Shown here: in pieces, positions 7,537 through 15,541 of the stretch
How the letters are laid out: the number at the start of each line of letters is the position of its first letter
Position numbering within the stretch: the stretch's first letter is position 1
NCBI GenBank assembly: GCA_036004405.1
Contig: DASYRM010000084.1
Location: 1-53,706 of the forward strand
Length of the DNA: 53,706 nt
Origin: DASYRM01 sp036004405
GTDB taxonomy: Bacteria; Acidobacteriota; Vicinamibacteria; Vicinamibacterales; UBA2999
Direction of reading: 5' to 3'
The notes under the pieces: generated by a model
Database searches by the model: none
What the model was told of the DNA's origin: nothing
Seen by the model: only the letters and a program-made list of their open reading frames with translations
Translations under genes and position numbers: made by a program

Positions 7537-8589
7537 ATGCGTCGAGCCATCCTGCTGCTCTCGGCCGCCTTGTCATCGGCCTGTTCCTCGGCCGAGGCGC
7601 CCCCGGCGCCAGCCGCCGAGCCGGCCGGCGCCGCGCCTGTGCAGGGGCGGCTGTTCGTGACCAACGAGAGCGGCGGCGACATCAGCGTCGTGGACGTCGG
7701 CACCCAGAAGGTGGTGGCCACGATCCCGGTGGGCAAGCGCCCACGAGGCATCCGATTGAGCCCGGACGGCACCATGCTCTACGTGGCGCTCAGCGGCTCG
7801 CCGATGGCGCCCCCAGGCGTGGACGAGAAGACGCTGCCGCCGGCGGACAAGAAGGCCGACGGGATCGGCGTGGTGAGCGTGGCGGACCTCAAGCTGCTCA
7901 AAGTGCTGCCGGCCGGCTCGGACCCCGAGCAGACCGCGGTGACCAGCGACGGGCTGCGGCTCTTCGTGGCCAACGAGGACACAGGACTGCTGACGGCGCT
8001 GTCGATCGCCGACGGCAGCACGCTGGCGACGTTCAAGGTTGGCGAGGAGCCGGAGGGCGTCGAGATTCGCCCCGACGGCGGCGTGGTCTACGTGACGTCC
8101 GAAGAAGACAGCCAGGTGTCGGTGATCGACGTGGCCTCGCTGAAGGTGATCAAGACGTTCAAAGTTGGTCCGCGCCCGCGCTCCACCACCTTCCTCCCGG
8201 ACAGCAGCCGCGCCTACGTGACCTCCGAGAACGGCGGATCCGTGGCGGTCGTGGATGCGAAGAAGCACATCGTGCTCGAGACCGTCCAGCTCTCGGGCGA
8301 GCTGATTCGGCCGATGGGCGGCGTGGCCTCGCCCGACGGGTCGCAGGTGTACATCTCGACGGGCCGGGGCAAGAACGTGGTGGTGATCGACACCGCCAGC
8401 AACAAGCCGGTGGCGTTCATCGAGGTGGGCGATCGCCCGTGGGGCATCGCCACGTCGCGCGACGGCAAGACGCTGTTCACCGCCAACGGTCCGTCGAACG
8501 ACATCTCCATCGTGGACCTGGCCACGCGCACGGTGAAGGCCAAGGTGAAGGTGGGCAATCGCCCCTGGGGCGTGGTCTACGTGCCATGA
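7537..8589 (+). CDS. YVTN-family beta-propeller lipoprotein
   Basis: 350 residues. The N-terminus MRRAILLLSAALSSAC is a lipoprotein signal with the lipobox LSSAC, then an Ala/Pro-rich linker. The body is a run of seven-bladed-propeller repeats of the YVTN type: RLFVTNESGGDISVVD, VVYVTSEEDSQVSVID, RAYVTSENGGSVAVVD, QVYISTGRGKNVVVID and TLFTANGPSNDISIVD, each followed by a VGxRPxGI turn. Such proteins are surface or periplasmic scaffolds or binding proteins; no enzyme motif is visible. I chose ATG 7537 because it begins the signal peptide and follows GAAAGGGAG; longer in-frame upstream reading lacks any domain. Transcribed alone, upstream of the DinB gene. Confidence 0.9.
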   Translation: MRRAILLLSAALSSACSSAEAPPAPAAEPAGAAPVQGRLFVTNESGGDISVVDVGTQKVVATIPVGKRPRGIRLSPDGTMLYVALSGSPMAPPGVDEKTLPPADKKADGIGVVSVADLKLLKVLPAGSDPEQTAVTSDGLRLFVANEDTGLLTALSIADGSTLATFKVGEEPEGVEIRPDGGVVYVTSEEDSQVSVIDVASLKVIKTFKVGPRPRSTTFLPDSSRAYVTSENGGSVAVVDAKKHIVLETVQLSGELIRPMGGVASPDGSQVYISTGRGKNVVVIDTASNKPVAFIEVGDRPWGIATSRDGKTLFTANGPSNDISIVDLATRTVKAKVKVGNRPWGVVYVP

Positions 8590-8665
8590 GGCCCCCTCGT
8601 GATGCCCGGGCGCCTCTTCGTACAATGCGGGACGCTGACCTCATTCCTTGTTGCAAGAGGCGACT

Positions 8666-9175
8666 ATGAGACCGACGGACAACGAGTATCCGGAGTACTT
8701 CCGCAACTACGTCTCCCTGGTGCCGGAGGACGCGATCCTCGATGTCCTCGAGTCGCAAATCGCTTTGATCGAAACGCTGCCCGGCCGCGCGGGCGCGAAG
8801 GAGACCTTCGCCTACGCACCGGGCAAGTGGTCGGTGCGTGAGCTGCTGGGACACGTCGGCGACGTGGAGCGCGTGTTCGCGTATCGCGCGCTGACGTTCA
8901 GCCGGTTCAACGCGGTGTCGCTGCCGGGATTCGACGAGGAGACGTGGACGCCGCATGGGCACTTCGCCGGCGCCCCGCTGCGCGAGCTTGCCGACGAGTT
9001 CGTGGCGCTCAGGCGCGCCAACCTCCAGATGCTGCGCCGCCTGGACGAGCCGCAGTGGCAGGCCGGCGGGCTCGGCGACAACAAGCCGATCACCGTCCGG
9101 GCGCTGGCGTACGTGATGGCCGGGCACGTCCGCCACCACCTCGCGATCCTGCGCGACCGTTACGGCATCGCCTGA
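8666..9175 (+). CDS. DinB-superfamily protein
   Basis: 169-residue cytosolic four-helix-bundle protein. The helix with GKWSVRELLGHVGDVERVF provides the first conserved His, and VMAGHVRHHLAILRDRYG at the C-terminus supplies the HxxHH-like cluster, so the usual three-His metal site is present. Relatives act as thiol-dependent S-transferases (bacillithiol, mycothiol or related thiols) or are uncharacterised. ATG 8666 follows AGAGG; a TTG 18 nt upstream is in frame but less likely. A TACAAT -10-like box lies at 8621-8626, giving a normal leader of about 35 nt. Stands alone between the propeller lipoprotein and the secreted operon. Confidence 0.88.
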   Translation: MRPTDNEYPEYFRNYVSLVPEDAILDVLESQIALIETLPGRAGAKETFAYAPGKWSVRELLGHVGDVERVFAYRALTFSRFNAVSLPGFDEETWTPHGHFAGAPLRELADEFVALRRANLQMLRRLDEPQWQAGGLGDNKPITVRALAYVMAGHVRHHLAILRDRYGIA

Positions 9176-9293
9176 GACTCCGCATTCGCTCGCCTGATAC
9201 ACGTCATCACAATCACCGCGCGTAGACATCGCCCGGCCATCACACTAAGATTTCGCTTCGCGAATCCGGCTCGGCGGATGGGAGGGCCTATTT

Positions 9294-10142
9294 ATGCGGC
9301 GTATCTCAGTGACAGTGCTGGTGGCGGCGGCGGTGCTGATCGGCACGCCCCGTTTCGCCTCGGCGCAGGTCGATCTCACCGGCATCTGGGCCCCCCTCTT
9401 TCACGAAGACCAGGTCGAACGCGCCCCTGGCCCGGAAGTCGGCGACTACAGCGGCCTGCCCATCACCGACGCCGAGCGGCTGCGCGGTGACACCTGGGAC
9501 GCGTCGCTGCTGACGCTCCCCGAGCACCAGTGCAAGCCGCACCCGTCCACCTACGGGTTCCGCGGCGTCGGCAACCTGCGCGTCACGCCGGTCTACAACG
9601 ACACGACGCAGCAGATGATCAAGCTGATCACCCACATCCAGTGGCAGGAGCAGGAGCGGGAGATCTGGATGGACGGCCGGCCGCATCCGCCCGAGTTTGC
9701 GGCCCACACCTGGCAGGGCTTCTCCACCGGTGAGTGGGACGGCAACGTGCTGGTGGTGAAGACCACGCACCTGAAGGCCGGCTGGATCCGCCGCAACGGC
9801 CTGGCGCTCAGCGACAAGGCCACGATGACCGAGCGCTTCATCCGTCACGGGAACTACCTCACCCACATCTACATGATCGAGGACCCGTATTACCTGAGCG
9901 AGCCGCTCATCAAGACCAACGGCTTCCAGATGACGGACCAGATCACCATGGCTCCGTATCCCTGCAGTCCCGCGGTGGAAGTGCCGCGCGAGGCGGGCGA
10001 GGTGCCCAGCCACCTGCCGGGGCAGAACCCGTTCCTCGAGGACTACGCCAAGAAGCACCACCTCCCGGTGGAAGCCACGCGCGGCGGCGCCGAGACGGCG
10101 CTGCCCGAGTTCATGAAGAAGGTTGCTGGTGGAGCGAAGTAG
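9294..10142 (+). CDS. Secreted orphan-family protein (member 1 of 3 in window)
   Basis: 282 residues with a clear Sec signal (MRRISVTVLVAAAVLIG, cut after ASAQ). The mature part opens VDLTGIWAPLF and contains WDGNVLVVKTTHLKAGW, SDKATMTERF and a C-terminal FLEDYAKKHHLP. Members at 11154 and 34950 share the same order: an opening LTG-W or LQG-Y block, then GNxLVVxTTxL, then a TxTERF-like strand. This looks like a lipocalin-like or beta-sandwich secreted domain, but I cannot name it. A GGGAGGG Shine-Dalgarno precedes ATG 9294, a TAAGAT box lies at 9246, and a small inverted repeat (TTCGC-ttc-GCGAA) lies at 9252-9264. First gene of a four-gene operon with a metallo-beta-lactamase-fold protein and an esterase. 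Confidence 0.85.
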   Translation: MRRISVTVLVAAAVLIGTPRFASAQVDLTGIWAPLFHEDQVERAPGPEVGDYSGLPITDAERLRGDTWDASLLTLPEHQCKPHPSTYGFRGVGNLRVTPVYNDTTQQMIKLITHIQWQEQEREIWMDGRPHPPEFAAHTWQGFSTGEWDGNVLVVKTTHLKAGWIRRNGLALSDKATMTERFIRHGNYLTHIYMIEDPYYLSEPLIKTNGFQMTDQITMAPYPCSPAVEVPREAGEVPSHLPGQNPFLEDYAKKHHLPVEATRGGAETALPEFMKKVAGGAK

Positions 10143-10143
10143 C

Positions 10144-11154
10144 GTGCGCCCGCCTCTCTATGCCTGCGTCGCCGGGTTGGTGGCTGCGACGATCGCAATC
10201 GCGGCGGGGCAGGGCCGCGGCGCGCAGGCGCCGGCGGCCGCCGCGGCGGCGGCGCCGATGGTGCAGTCGCTCCACGTGCAGGGCAACGTCTGGATGGTGG
10301 CGGGGCCGTTCGTCAACGCCGCCGTGCAGATTGGCGACGAGGGCGTGCTGGTCGTGGACACCATGACCGAGGCGTTGGCGGACCCGCTGGTGGCCGAGGT
10401 CAAAAAGCTGGCGGGCAACAAGCCGATTCGCTGGATCATCAACACCCACGCCCACGCGGACCACACCGGCGGCAATGCCAAGGTGGCGGCTGCCGGCAGT
10501 TCGATCATCGCCGGCAACTTCGCGGGCCAGGCCGGGCAGGCGGCGGCCAACTTCGCGCAGATCATCGCGCACGAGAACACCGGCAACCGCCTGGCGGAAC
10601 AGAAGCCGGCGCTGCCGGTGCAGGCCACGCCGGCCGAGACGTTCTTCGGCAACCAGCACGAGTTCTTCTTCAACGACGAAGCCGTGCAGCTCATTCACGT
10701 GCCGAACGCCCACACCGACGGCGATGTGATGGTGTTCTTCCGCAAGTCGGACGTGCTGGTGGCGGGCGATCTCTACGTCAACACCACCTTCCCGGTGATC
10801 AACGTCGCGCAGGGGGGTAGCATCAACGGGATCCTGGCGTCGCTCAACCGCATCATCGACATTACCGTGCCCCGGAAGAAGCAGGAGGGCGGCACGTACG
10901 TGATCCCGGGTCACGGCCGCCTCGCCGACGAGGCCGATGTGGTGGAATACCGCGACATGTCCACCATCATCCGCGACCGTTTCGCGGACGCCGCGAAGCG
11001 CAAGCAGACGCTGGCGCAGGTGAAGGCGGCGCGGCTCGTCCGCGACTACGAGGGGCGCTACGGCGCGGCGCAGGGGTTCTGGACCACCGACGCGTTCGTC
11101 GAAGCGGTGTATAAGACCATCGGGGGACCGGTGGCGACCAAGGAGGGGCAGTGA
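10144..11154 (+). CDS. Secreted metallo-beta-lactamase-fold hydrolase
   Basis: About 336 residues. The start is probably GTG 10144 (GGAG 9 nt upstream), giving a signal peptide ending near GRGAQA; TTG 10123 is an in-frame alternative overlapping the previous gene. Zinc ligands of the MBL fold are complete: NTHAHADHTGGN (HxHxDH) at about residues 101-112, HVPNAHTDGD, LVAGDLYVN and VIPGHGRL. The family cleaves esters, lactones, thioesters or beta-lactams; the substrate is open. The protein lies between two orphan-family genes and in front of a carboxylesterase, with overlapping or 1-nt junctions, so the operon likely serves one extracytoplasmic degradation step. Confidence 0.9.
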   Translation: MRPPLYACVAGLVAATIAIAAGQGRGAQAPAAAAAAAPMVQSLHVQGNVWMVAGPFVNAAVQIGDEGVLVVDTMTEALADPLVAEVKKLAGNKPIRWIINTHAHADHTGGNAKVAAAGSSIIAGNFAGQAGQAAANFAQIIAHENTGNRLAEQKPALPVQATPAETFFGNQHEFFFNDEAVQLIHVPNAHTDGDVMVFFRKSDVLVAGDLYVNTTFPVINVAQGGSINGILASLNRIIDITVPRKKQEGGTYVIPGHGRLADEADVVEYRDMSTIIRDRFADAAKRKQTLAQVKAARLVRDYEGRYGAAQGFWTTDAFVEAVYKTIGGPVATKEGQ

Positions 11155-11945
11155 TGGCGGGGGGTTCGTTCAGGGGTGCACGCCCCGTCGCGGTGGGTAT
11201 GGCGCTCGCGCTCGTTCTGGGAGCCGGCGCACGAGTGGAGGCGCAACGGGGGCAGGCGGCTGGCGTGCCCGCAGCACAGCCGCCGGCGACGCCGCGCGGC
11301 CGCGCGCCGATCGATCTCACCGGCTACTGGGTGTCGATTGTCAACGAAGACTGGCGCTGGCGCATGGTCACGCCGCCGAAAGGCGACGCCGCGAGCGTGC
11401 CGCTCAATCCCGAAGGCACCAAGGTGACCAACGCCTGGGATCCCGCCACGGACGGATCGTGCCTGGCCTACGGCGCCGCGGGGCTGATGCGCATCCCCAC
11501 CCGCCTCAACATCACCTGGCAGGACGACCAGACGATCAAGATCGAGACGGATGCCGGGCAGCAGACGCGGACGCTGCGCTTCGACGGCGCCACGCCGCCG
11601 GCGCAGCGGTCGCTGCAGGGCTATTCGGTGGCGCAGTGGGAGCCCACGCCGCAGCCGGGACGCGGCGGCGGCGCGCCGCAGATCCCGCGGTTCGGCAACC
11701 TGAAGGTCACGACCACCAACCTGACCGCGGGCTGGTTGCGCAAGAACGGGGTGCCCTATAGCGAGAACGCCACGGTCACGGAGTACTTCGACCGCTTCAA
11801 GGCGCCCAACAACGACGAGTGGCTCGTCGTGACGACCATCGTCTCGGATTCGAAGTACCTCCAGCAGGATTTCGTGACCAGCACGCACTTCAAGAAGGAA
11901 CCGAACGGCGCGAAATGGGCGCCGTCACCGTGCAAGCCAGCGTGA
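11154..11945 (+). CDS. Secreted orphan-family protein (member 2 of 3)
   Basis: 263 residues from ATG 11154, which overlaps the MBL stop as TGATG and follows a perfect AAGGAGG. Signal peptide MAGGSFRGARPVAVGMALAL, then a Pro/Ala linker. The mature region has IDLTGYWVSIVNEDWRWRM, SCLAYGAAGLMRIP, ITWQDDQTIKIETDAG, FGNLKVTTTNLTAGWLRKNG and YSENATVTEYFDRF, the same block order as the protein at 9294. No catalytic motif stands out; the Trp-rich strands suggest a beta-barrel that binds a small hydrophobic ligand, which is speculation. It is tightly coupled to the MBL protein upstream and to the esterase downstream (GTGA overlap). Confidence 0.82.
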   Translation: MAGGSFRGARPVAVGMALALVLGAGARVEAQRGQAAGVPAAQPPATPRGRAPIDLTGYWVSIVNEDWRWRMVTPPKGDAASVPLNPEGTKVTNAWDPATDGSCLAYGAAGLMRIPTRLNITWQDDQTIKIETDAGQQTRTLRFDGATPPAQRSLQGYSVAQWEPTPQPGRGGGAPQIPRFGNLKVTTTNLTAGWLRKNGVPYSENATVTEYFDRFKAPNNDEWLVVTTIVSDSKYLQQDFVTSTHFKKEPNGAKWAPSPCKPA

Positions 11946-13540
11946 AGCGCCGATCCTTTCTCCACGCCTCCTCTCTCGCGGCCGCAGGGACCATCCTGCG
12001 GCCGTCGCTGTCTTTCGGCCAAAGCACGCGCGCCGGTGGTCCGACGAACATCGTCGAGACGACGTCGGGCCGCGTGCGGGGTCTGTTCTTCCAGGGCGTC
12101 AACACGTTCCGCGGCATTCCCTACGGCGCGTCCACGGCCGGCGCCAATCGCTTCATGCCGCCGCGCAAGCCGCAGCCATGGACGGGCGTGCGCGACGTCA
12201 ACGCGATCGGACTGCGCGCCCCGCAGCTGGCCAACCCGCGCGTGCCCGAGTGGTTCGTGTTCGACCGCAGCGAGCCGCAGGGCGAAGACTGCCTGGTGCT
12301 GAACGTCTTCACGCCGTCGGTCAACGACGGCCGCAAGCGCCCGGTGATGGTGTGGCTGCACGGCGGCGGGTTCGTCGCGGGTTCGTCCGCGTTCACCGTG
12401 TACGAGGGGCAGAACCTGGTGTCGATGCGCGACGTCGTGCTCGTGCACCTGAATCACCGTCTGAACCTCTTCGGCTTCCTCTACCTGGGCGACGTGGGCG
12501 GCGAGCGCTACGCCGACGGCAACGCGGGAATGCTCGACATCGTGGCCGCGCTCGGGTGGATCCGCGACAACATCGCCAACTTCGGCGGCGATCCGAACAA
12601 CGTCACCGTGTTCGGACAGTCCGGCGGCGGCAGCAAGGTCAGCGCGCTGTTCGGCATGCCCGCGGCCAAGGGGCTGTTCCACCGCGGCATCGCGATGAGC
12701 GGTACGCAGGTGCGCGGCATCACGCGCGAACAGGCCACCGCCACCGCCACGCGCGTGCTCGGTGCGCTGGGAGTGGCGAAGGATCGGGTCGAGGAGCTGC
12801 ACGCCGTGCCGATGCGCCGGCTTCGCGAGCTCCTGAACGGCGCGGGAGGCCAGGGGTTCAACTGGGGCCCCGTGATCGATGGCCGCACGCTGCCCGCGCA
12901 CCCGTTCGATCCGGCGGCCAGCCCCTACGGCGCCGACGTGCCGCTGCTCATCGGCTCCACCGAGACGGAAGTCACGTGGAACGAATCACAGGTCTACGAT
13001 CCGCTCACCGACACGGAGCTGCGCGAGGACGTGGGGAAGGCGCTGCGCTGTGACGGCGCGGCCGCCGATCGCGTGATTGCCGCCTACCGCAAGGGCCGGC
13101 CCAAGGCGAGCAACCTCGATCTGTATTTGATCATCGCCACCGACGCCTCGAACTTCCGCACCGGCACCGACACGCAGGCCGACCGCCAGGCCGCGCAGCG
13201 GCGCGCCCCGGTCTACAAGTACTACTTTCAGTGGTACTCGCCGGTGCGCGGCGGCGTGTTGCGCGCCATGCACACGATGGACATCCCCTTCGTGTTCGAG
13301 AACTACGAGCTGGCGTCGGTGGAGGTGGGCAGCGGCCCCGAGCTCAAACCGCTCGGCGACCGCATGGCGGGCGCGTGGGTCGCGTTTGCCACCTCCGGCA
13401 ACCCGAATCACCCGCTGCTGCCGAAGTGGCCGGCCTACGACACGACGACCCGCGCTACGATGGTGATCAACAACGACTGGGCCGTCGTGAACGACCCCTA
13501 CAGGGACGAAAAGGCCGCCATCGCCGCGGTTCGCAAGTAG
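11942..13540 (+). CDS. Tat-exported type-B carboxylesterase
   Basis: 532 residues from GTG 11942, whose GTGA overlaps the previous stop; ATG 11915 is an in-frame alternative. The N-terminus KRRSFLHASSLAAAG is a twin-arginine signal. The body is the type-B carboxylesterase/lipase fold: RGIPYGASTAGANRF, EDCLVLNVFTP, WLHGGGFVAGS oxyanion loop, nucleophile elbow VTVFGQSGGGSKV (Ser in GQSGG), acidic residue in the STETEVTW region and a late HTMDIPFVF His. The C-terminal part carries the family WVAFATSGNPN signature. It likely hydrolyses a carboxylic ester or amide in the periplasm. Last gene of the operon; it ends 16 bp before a convergent gene. Confidence 0.92.
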   Translation: MKRRSFLHASSLAAAGTILRPSLSFGQSTRAGGPTNIVETTSGRVRGLFFQGVNTFRGIPYGASTAGANRFMPPRKPQPWTGVRDVNAIGLRAPQLANPRVPEWFVFDRSEPQGEDCLVLNVFTPSVNDGRKRPVMVWLHGGGFVAGSSAFTVYEGQNLVSMRDVVLVHLNHRLNLFGFLYLGDVGGERYADGNAGMLDIVAALGWIRDNIANFGGDPNNVTVFGQSGGGSKVSALFGMPAAKGLFHRGIAMSGTQVRGITREQATATATRVLGALGVAKDRVEELHAVPMRRLRELLNGAGGQGFNWGPVIDGRTLPAHPFDPAASPYGADVPLLIGSTETEVTWNESQVYDPLTDTELREDVGKALRCDGAAADRVIAAYRKGRPKASNLDLYLIIATDASNFRTGTDTQADRQAAQRRAPVYKYYFQWYSPVRGGVLRAMHTMDIPFVFENYELASVEVGSGPELKPLGDRMAGAWVAFATSGNPNHPLLPKWPAYDTTTRATMVINNDWAVVNDPYRDEKAAIAAVRK

Positions 13541-13556
13541 GGCGCGCCGGGGTCCC

Positions 13557-15347
13557 TTACTTCTGTACCGCCTTCTGCACCGCCTTCGCGGTGTTCTGTA
13601 CGGCTTCGCCCAGCGACTCCTCGTAGGACGGGCCGGCCTGTCCAGGCGTCCCGACGAGCGCCCTGGCGGCGTCCATGTTGACCGCGGACTGCATGAGATA
13701 CGACGCGGCGCCGGCGCTCATGTCGATGCCGGTGCCCGCCATGGTCGCGCCCAGGCCTCGAGTCTGCATCCGATACAGGCTGGGATTGCTCAACATACTC
13801 ACGCCGTTGAGGCCGTTGAGCCCATAGCCGTAGCCGAGGCCGCTGCCGAACCGCGAGAACATGCCCGCGGTCATCATGTTCATGTACATCCCACCCGCGA
13901 GCTTCGCGATGCCCATCCCGCTCTTCAGATTGAAGCCCCCGCCGTCCTTGCCTTTGGCGTTGGTGGACATCTTCTGCTTGCCGTCAGGTTGCACCAGCTT
14001 GATCGCGAGACTTGCCTCGGTCGTTTCGTTCGACAGCGCCGCGTTGCCCGCCGCGCCCGCAACCGCGCCAGCAGCGCCGCCGCGTCCAGCCGTGGCCGCG
14101 CCCGAGGCGGCCTTCATCAGCCCGCCGAAACGCCCCGCCTTCGAGGTCTTCAGCTCGGTGACCTCGGCGAACACGACGTAGTCGTAGCCCTGTTCGGCGG
14201 CGCGCTTCTGCAGATCGGCCGGCGGCGCCGCGGCCATCGGCACGGCGTCGATCTTCTGCTCCGTCAGCTCGTCGATCAGGTTCGCCCGCAGCTTTCGCGT
14301 GTCGACGGTCATGTTCGTCTTGTTGGTGAACTCGGGCACGCCCACGCGCACGACGCCCGGGGCCTTGGCCGCCGGCGCGGCGGGCGGCGCCGTGTCGGCC
14401 GCCACCAGCTTGGCTTCGGTGATGTCGCTCAACGCCTTCGACAGATCGAACGGACTGCCTGCCGCCGTGAAGCCGGCGGGCGGCTCGAAGAGCGCCGCGT
14501 CGAGCGTCGTGAGCTCGAGCTCGGTCACTTCCATGCTCGCGACCACCGGCTTGCCGTCGGCGCCCGTCATCGTCGTGGTGTACGCGATCGGGTATCCGAG
14601 CAGCTTCGGGTCGCCGTTCATGGTGGCCTTGACGTCGTCGGCGCACGTCTGTTGCGCCTGCGGCTGCGACGGCGGCTTCACCGCTTCCTGTCCGATCAGC
14701 GCCGGCGGCGGATCGATGTACCAGCCATCGGTCTCGACGTGCTGCTTGTTGCTGTCGCACGCGCCCGGCATCGGCACGATGTCCATCACCGTCTTCACGT
14801 GGCGGGCCTGACGGCCGAAGGCCATCTTGCGTTCGGTCGTATCCGTGATCGCCGTCGTGACGTTGATCACGCCTGGCGGCTTGGGCGCTGCCTGCGGCAT
14901 GCCAGGCAGGGCTGGCATCGCCGGCGCCGTGCCGTCGGTCGCGATCACGAGATACGTCTTCGCCGGCACGCTCACCTGGAGCATGCGCTTCTGATCGCTC
15001 TGATCGATCAGGATCATTTCCTGGAACTCGTAGCGCTTGCGCGGCCCCCTGACGAACATCACCGTGTCGGTCTTCTGATCGCCGGCGGTGTAGACCATGT
15101 GGAAGCGCGCGTCGGGCGCCGGCGGCGGCTCCACTTTCTTCACTTCGGCCGGTGCGGGCTTGGCCGGGGTTGCCGGCGGCGGACCACCGCGTCGCGGTGT
15201 CGTGGGGCGTGGCGTGGCTGGGGCGCCGCCCCTGCGCGGTGTCGGTTGTTGCGCGCCCGCCGTGTCGACGGCGGCAACGAACGTCAGGGCGGCACAGACG
15301 ACAGCGAGGAGGCGCAGGCGGGGGAAGCCGAGGCGCTGCGATGTCAT
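13557..15347 (-). CDS. Large secreted protein, Acidobacteriota type, function unknown
   Basis: 596 residues with a signal peptide (RLRLLAVVCAALTFVAAVDTAGA) and a Pro/Arg-rich linker (residues 33-70). Residues about 75-290 resemble outer-membrane lipoprotein-sorting or DUF4412-like proteins (GDQKTDTVMFVRGPRKRYEFQEM, QMILIDQSDQKRM). The middle part (VRVGVPEFTNKTNM, RANLIDELTEQKIDAVP, YDYVVFAEVTEL) is like the periplasmic domain that builds curli-secretion or CsgG-type lipoproteins, without the lipobox. The C-terminal 150 residues are Gly/Met-rich and end in AVQNTAKAVQKAVQK, an amphipathic repeat. No family can be named with confidence. Minus strand, alone; SD-like CGAGG precedes ATG. Confidence 0.8.
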   Translation of the reverse strand: MTSQRLGFPRLRLLAVVCAALTFVAAVDTAGAQQPTPRRGGAPATPRPTTPRRGGPPPATPAKPAPAEVKKVEPPPAPDARFHMVYTAGDQKTDTVMFVRGPRKRYEFQEMILIDQSDQKRMLQVSVPAKTYLVIATDGTAPAMPALPGMPQAAPKPPGVINVTTAITDTTERKMAFGRQARHVKTVMDIVPMPGACDSNKQHVETDGWYIDPPPALIGQEAVKPPSQPQAQQTCADDVKATMNGDPKLLGYPIAYTTTMTGADGKPVVASMEVTELELTTLDAALFEPPAGFTAAGSPFDLSKALSDITEAKLVAADTAPPAAPAAKAPGVVRVGVPEFTNKTNMTVDTRKLRANLIDELTEQKIDAVPMAAAPPADLQKRAAEQGYDYVVFAEVTELKTSKAGRFGGLMKAASGAATAGRGGAAGAVAGAAGNAALSNETTEASLAIKLVQPDGKQKMSTNAKGKDGGGFNLKSGMGIAKLAGGMYMNMMTAGMFSRFGSGLGYGYGLNGLNGVSMLSNPSLYRMQTRGLGATMAGTGIDMSAGAASYLMQSAVNMDAARALVGTPGQAGPSYEESLGEAVQNTAKAVQKAVQK

Positions 15348-15541
15348 AGGAACCTCGTGGAACGGGGAACGGCGAGCGAATTATGGCTCAGATTGCACCA
15401 CCCCACTGAATAGGCCCGCCAGGGGGCCGAACCGGCCGTCCTGGCGGTCTTTCGTCATGAGGGTACGCGTCTTTCTGGTCCAAACCGGCTCACCACACCG
15501 CGGGTGACCGCCGAGTCGCGGGCGCGGCCTCCGTCGGGCCG

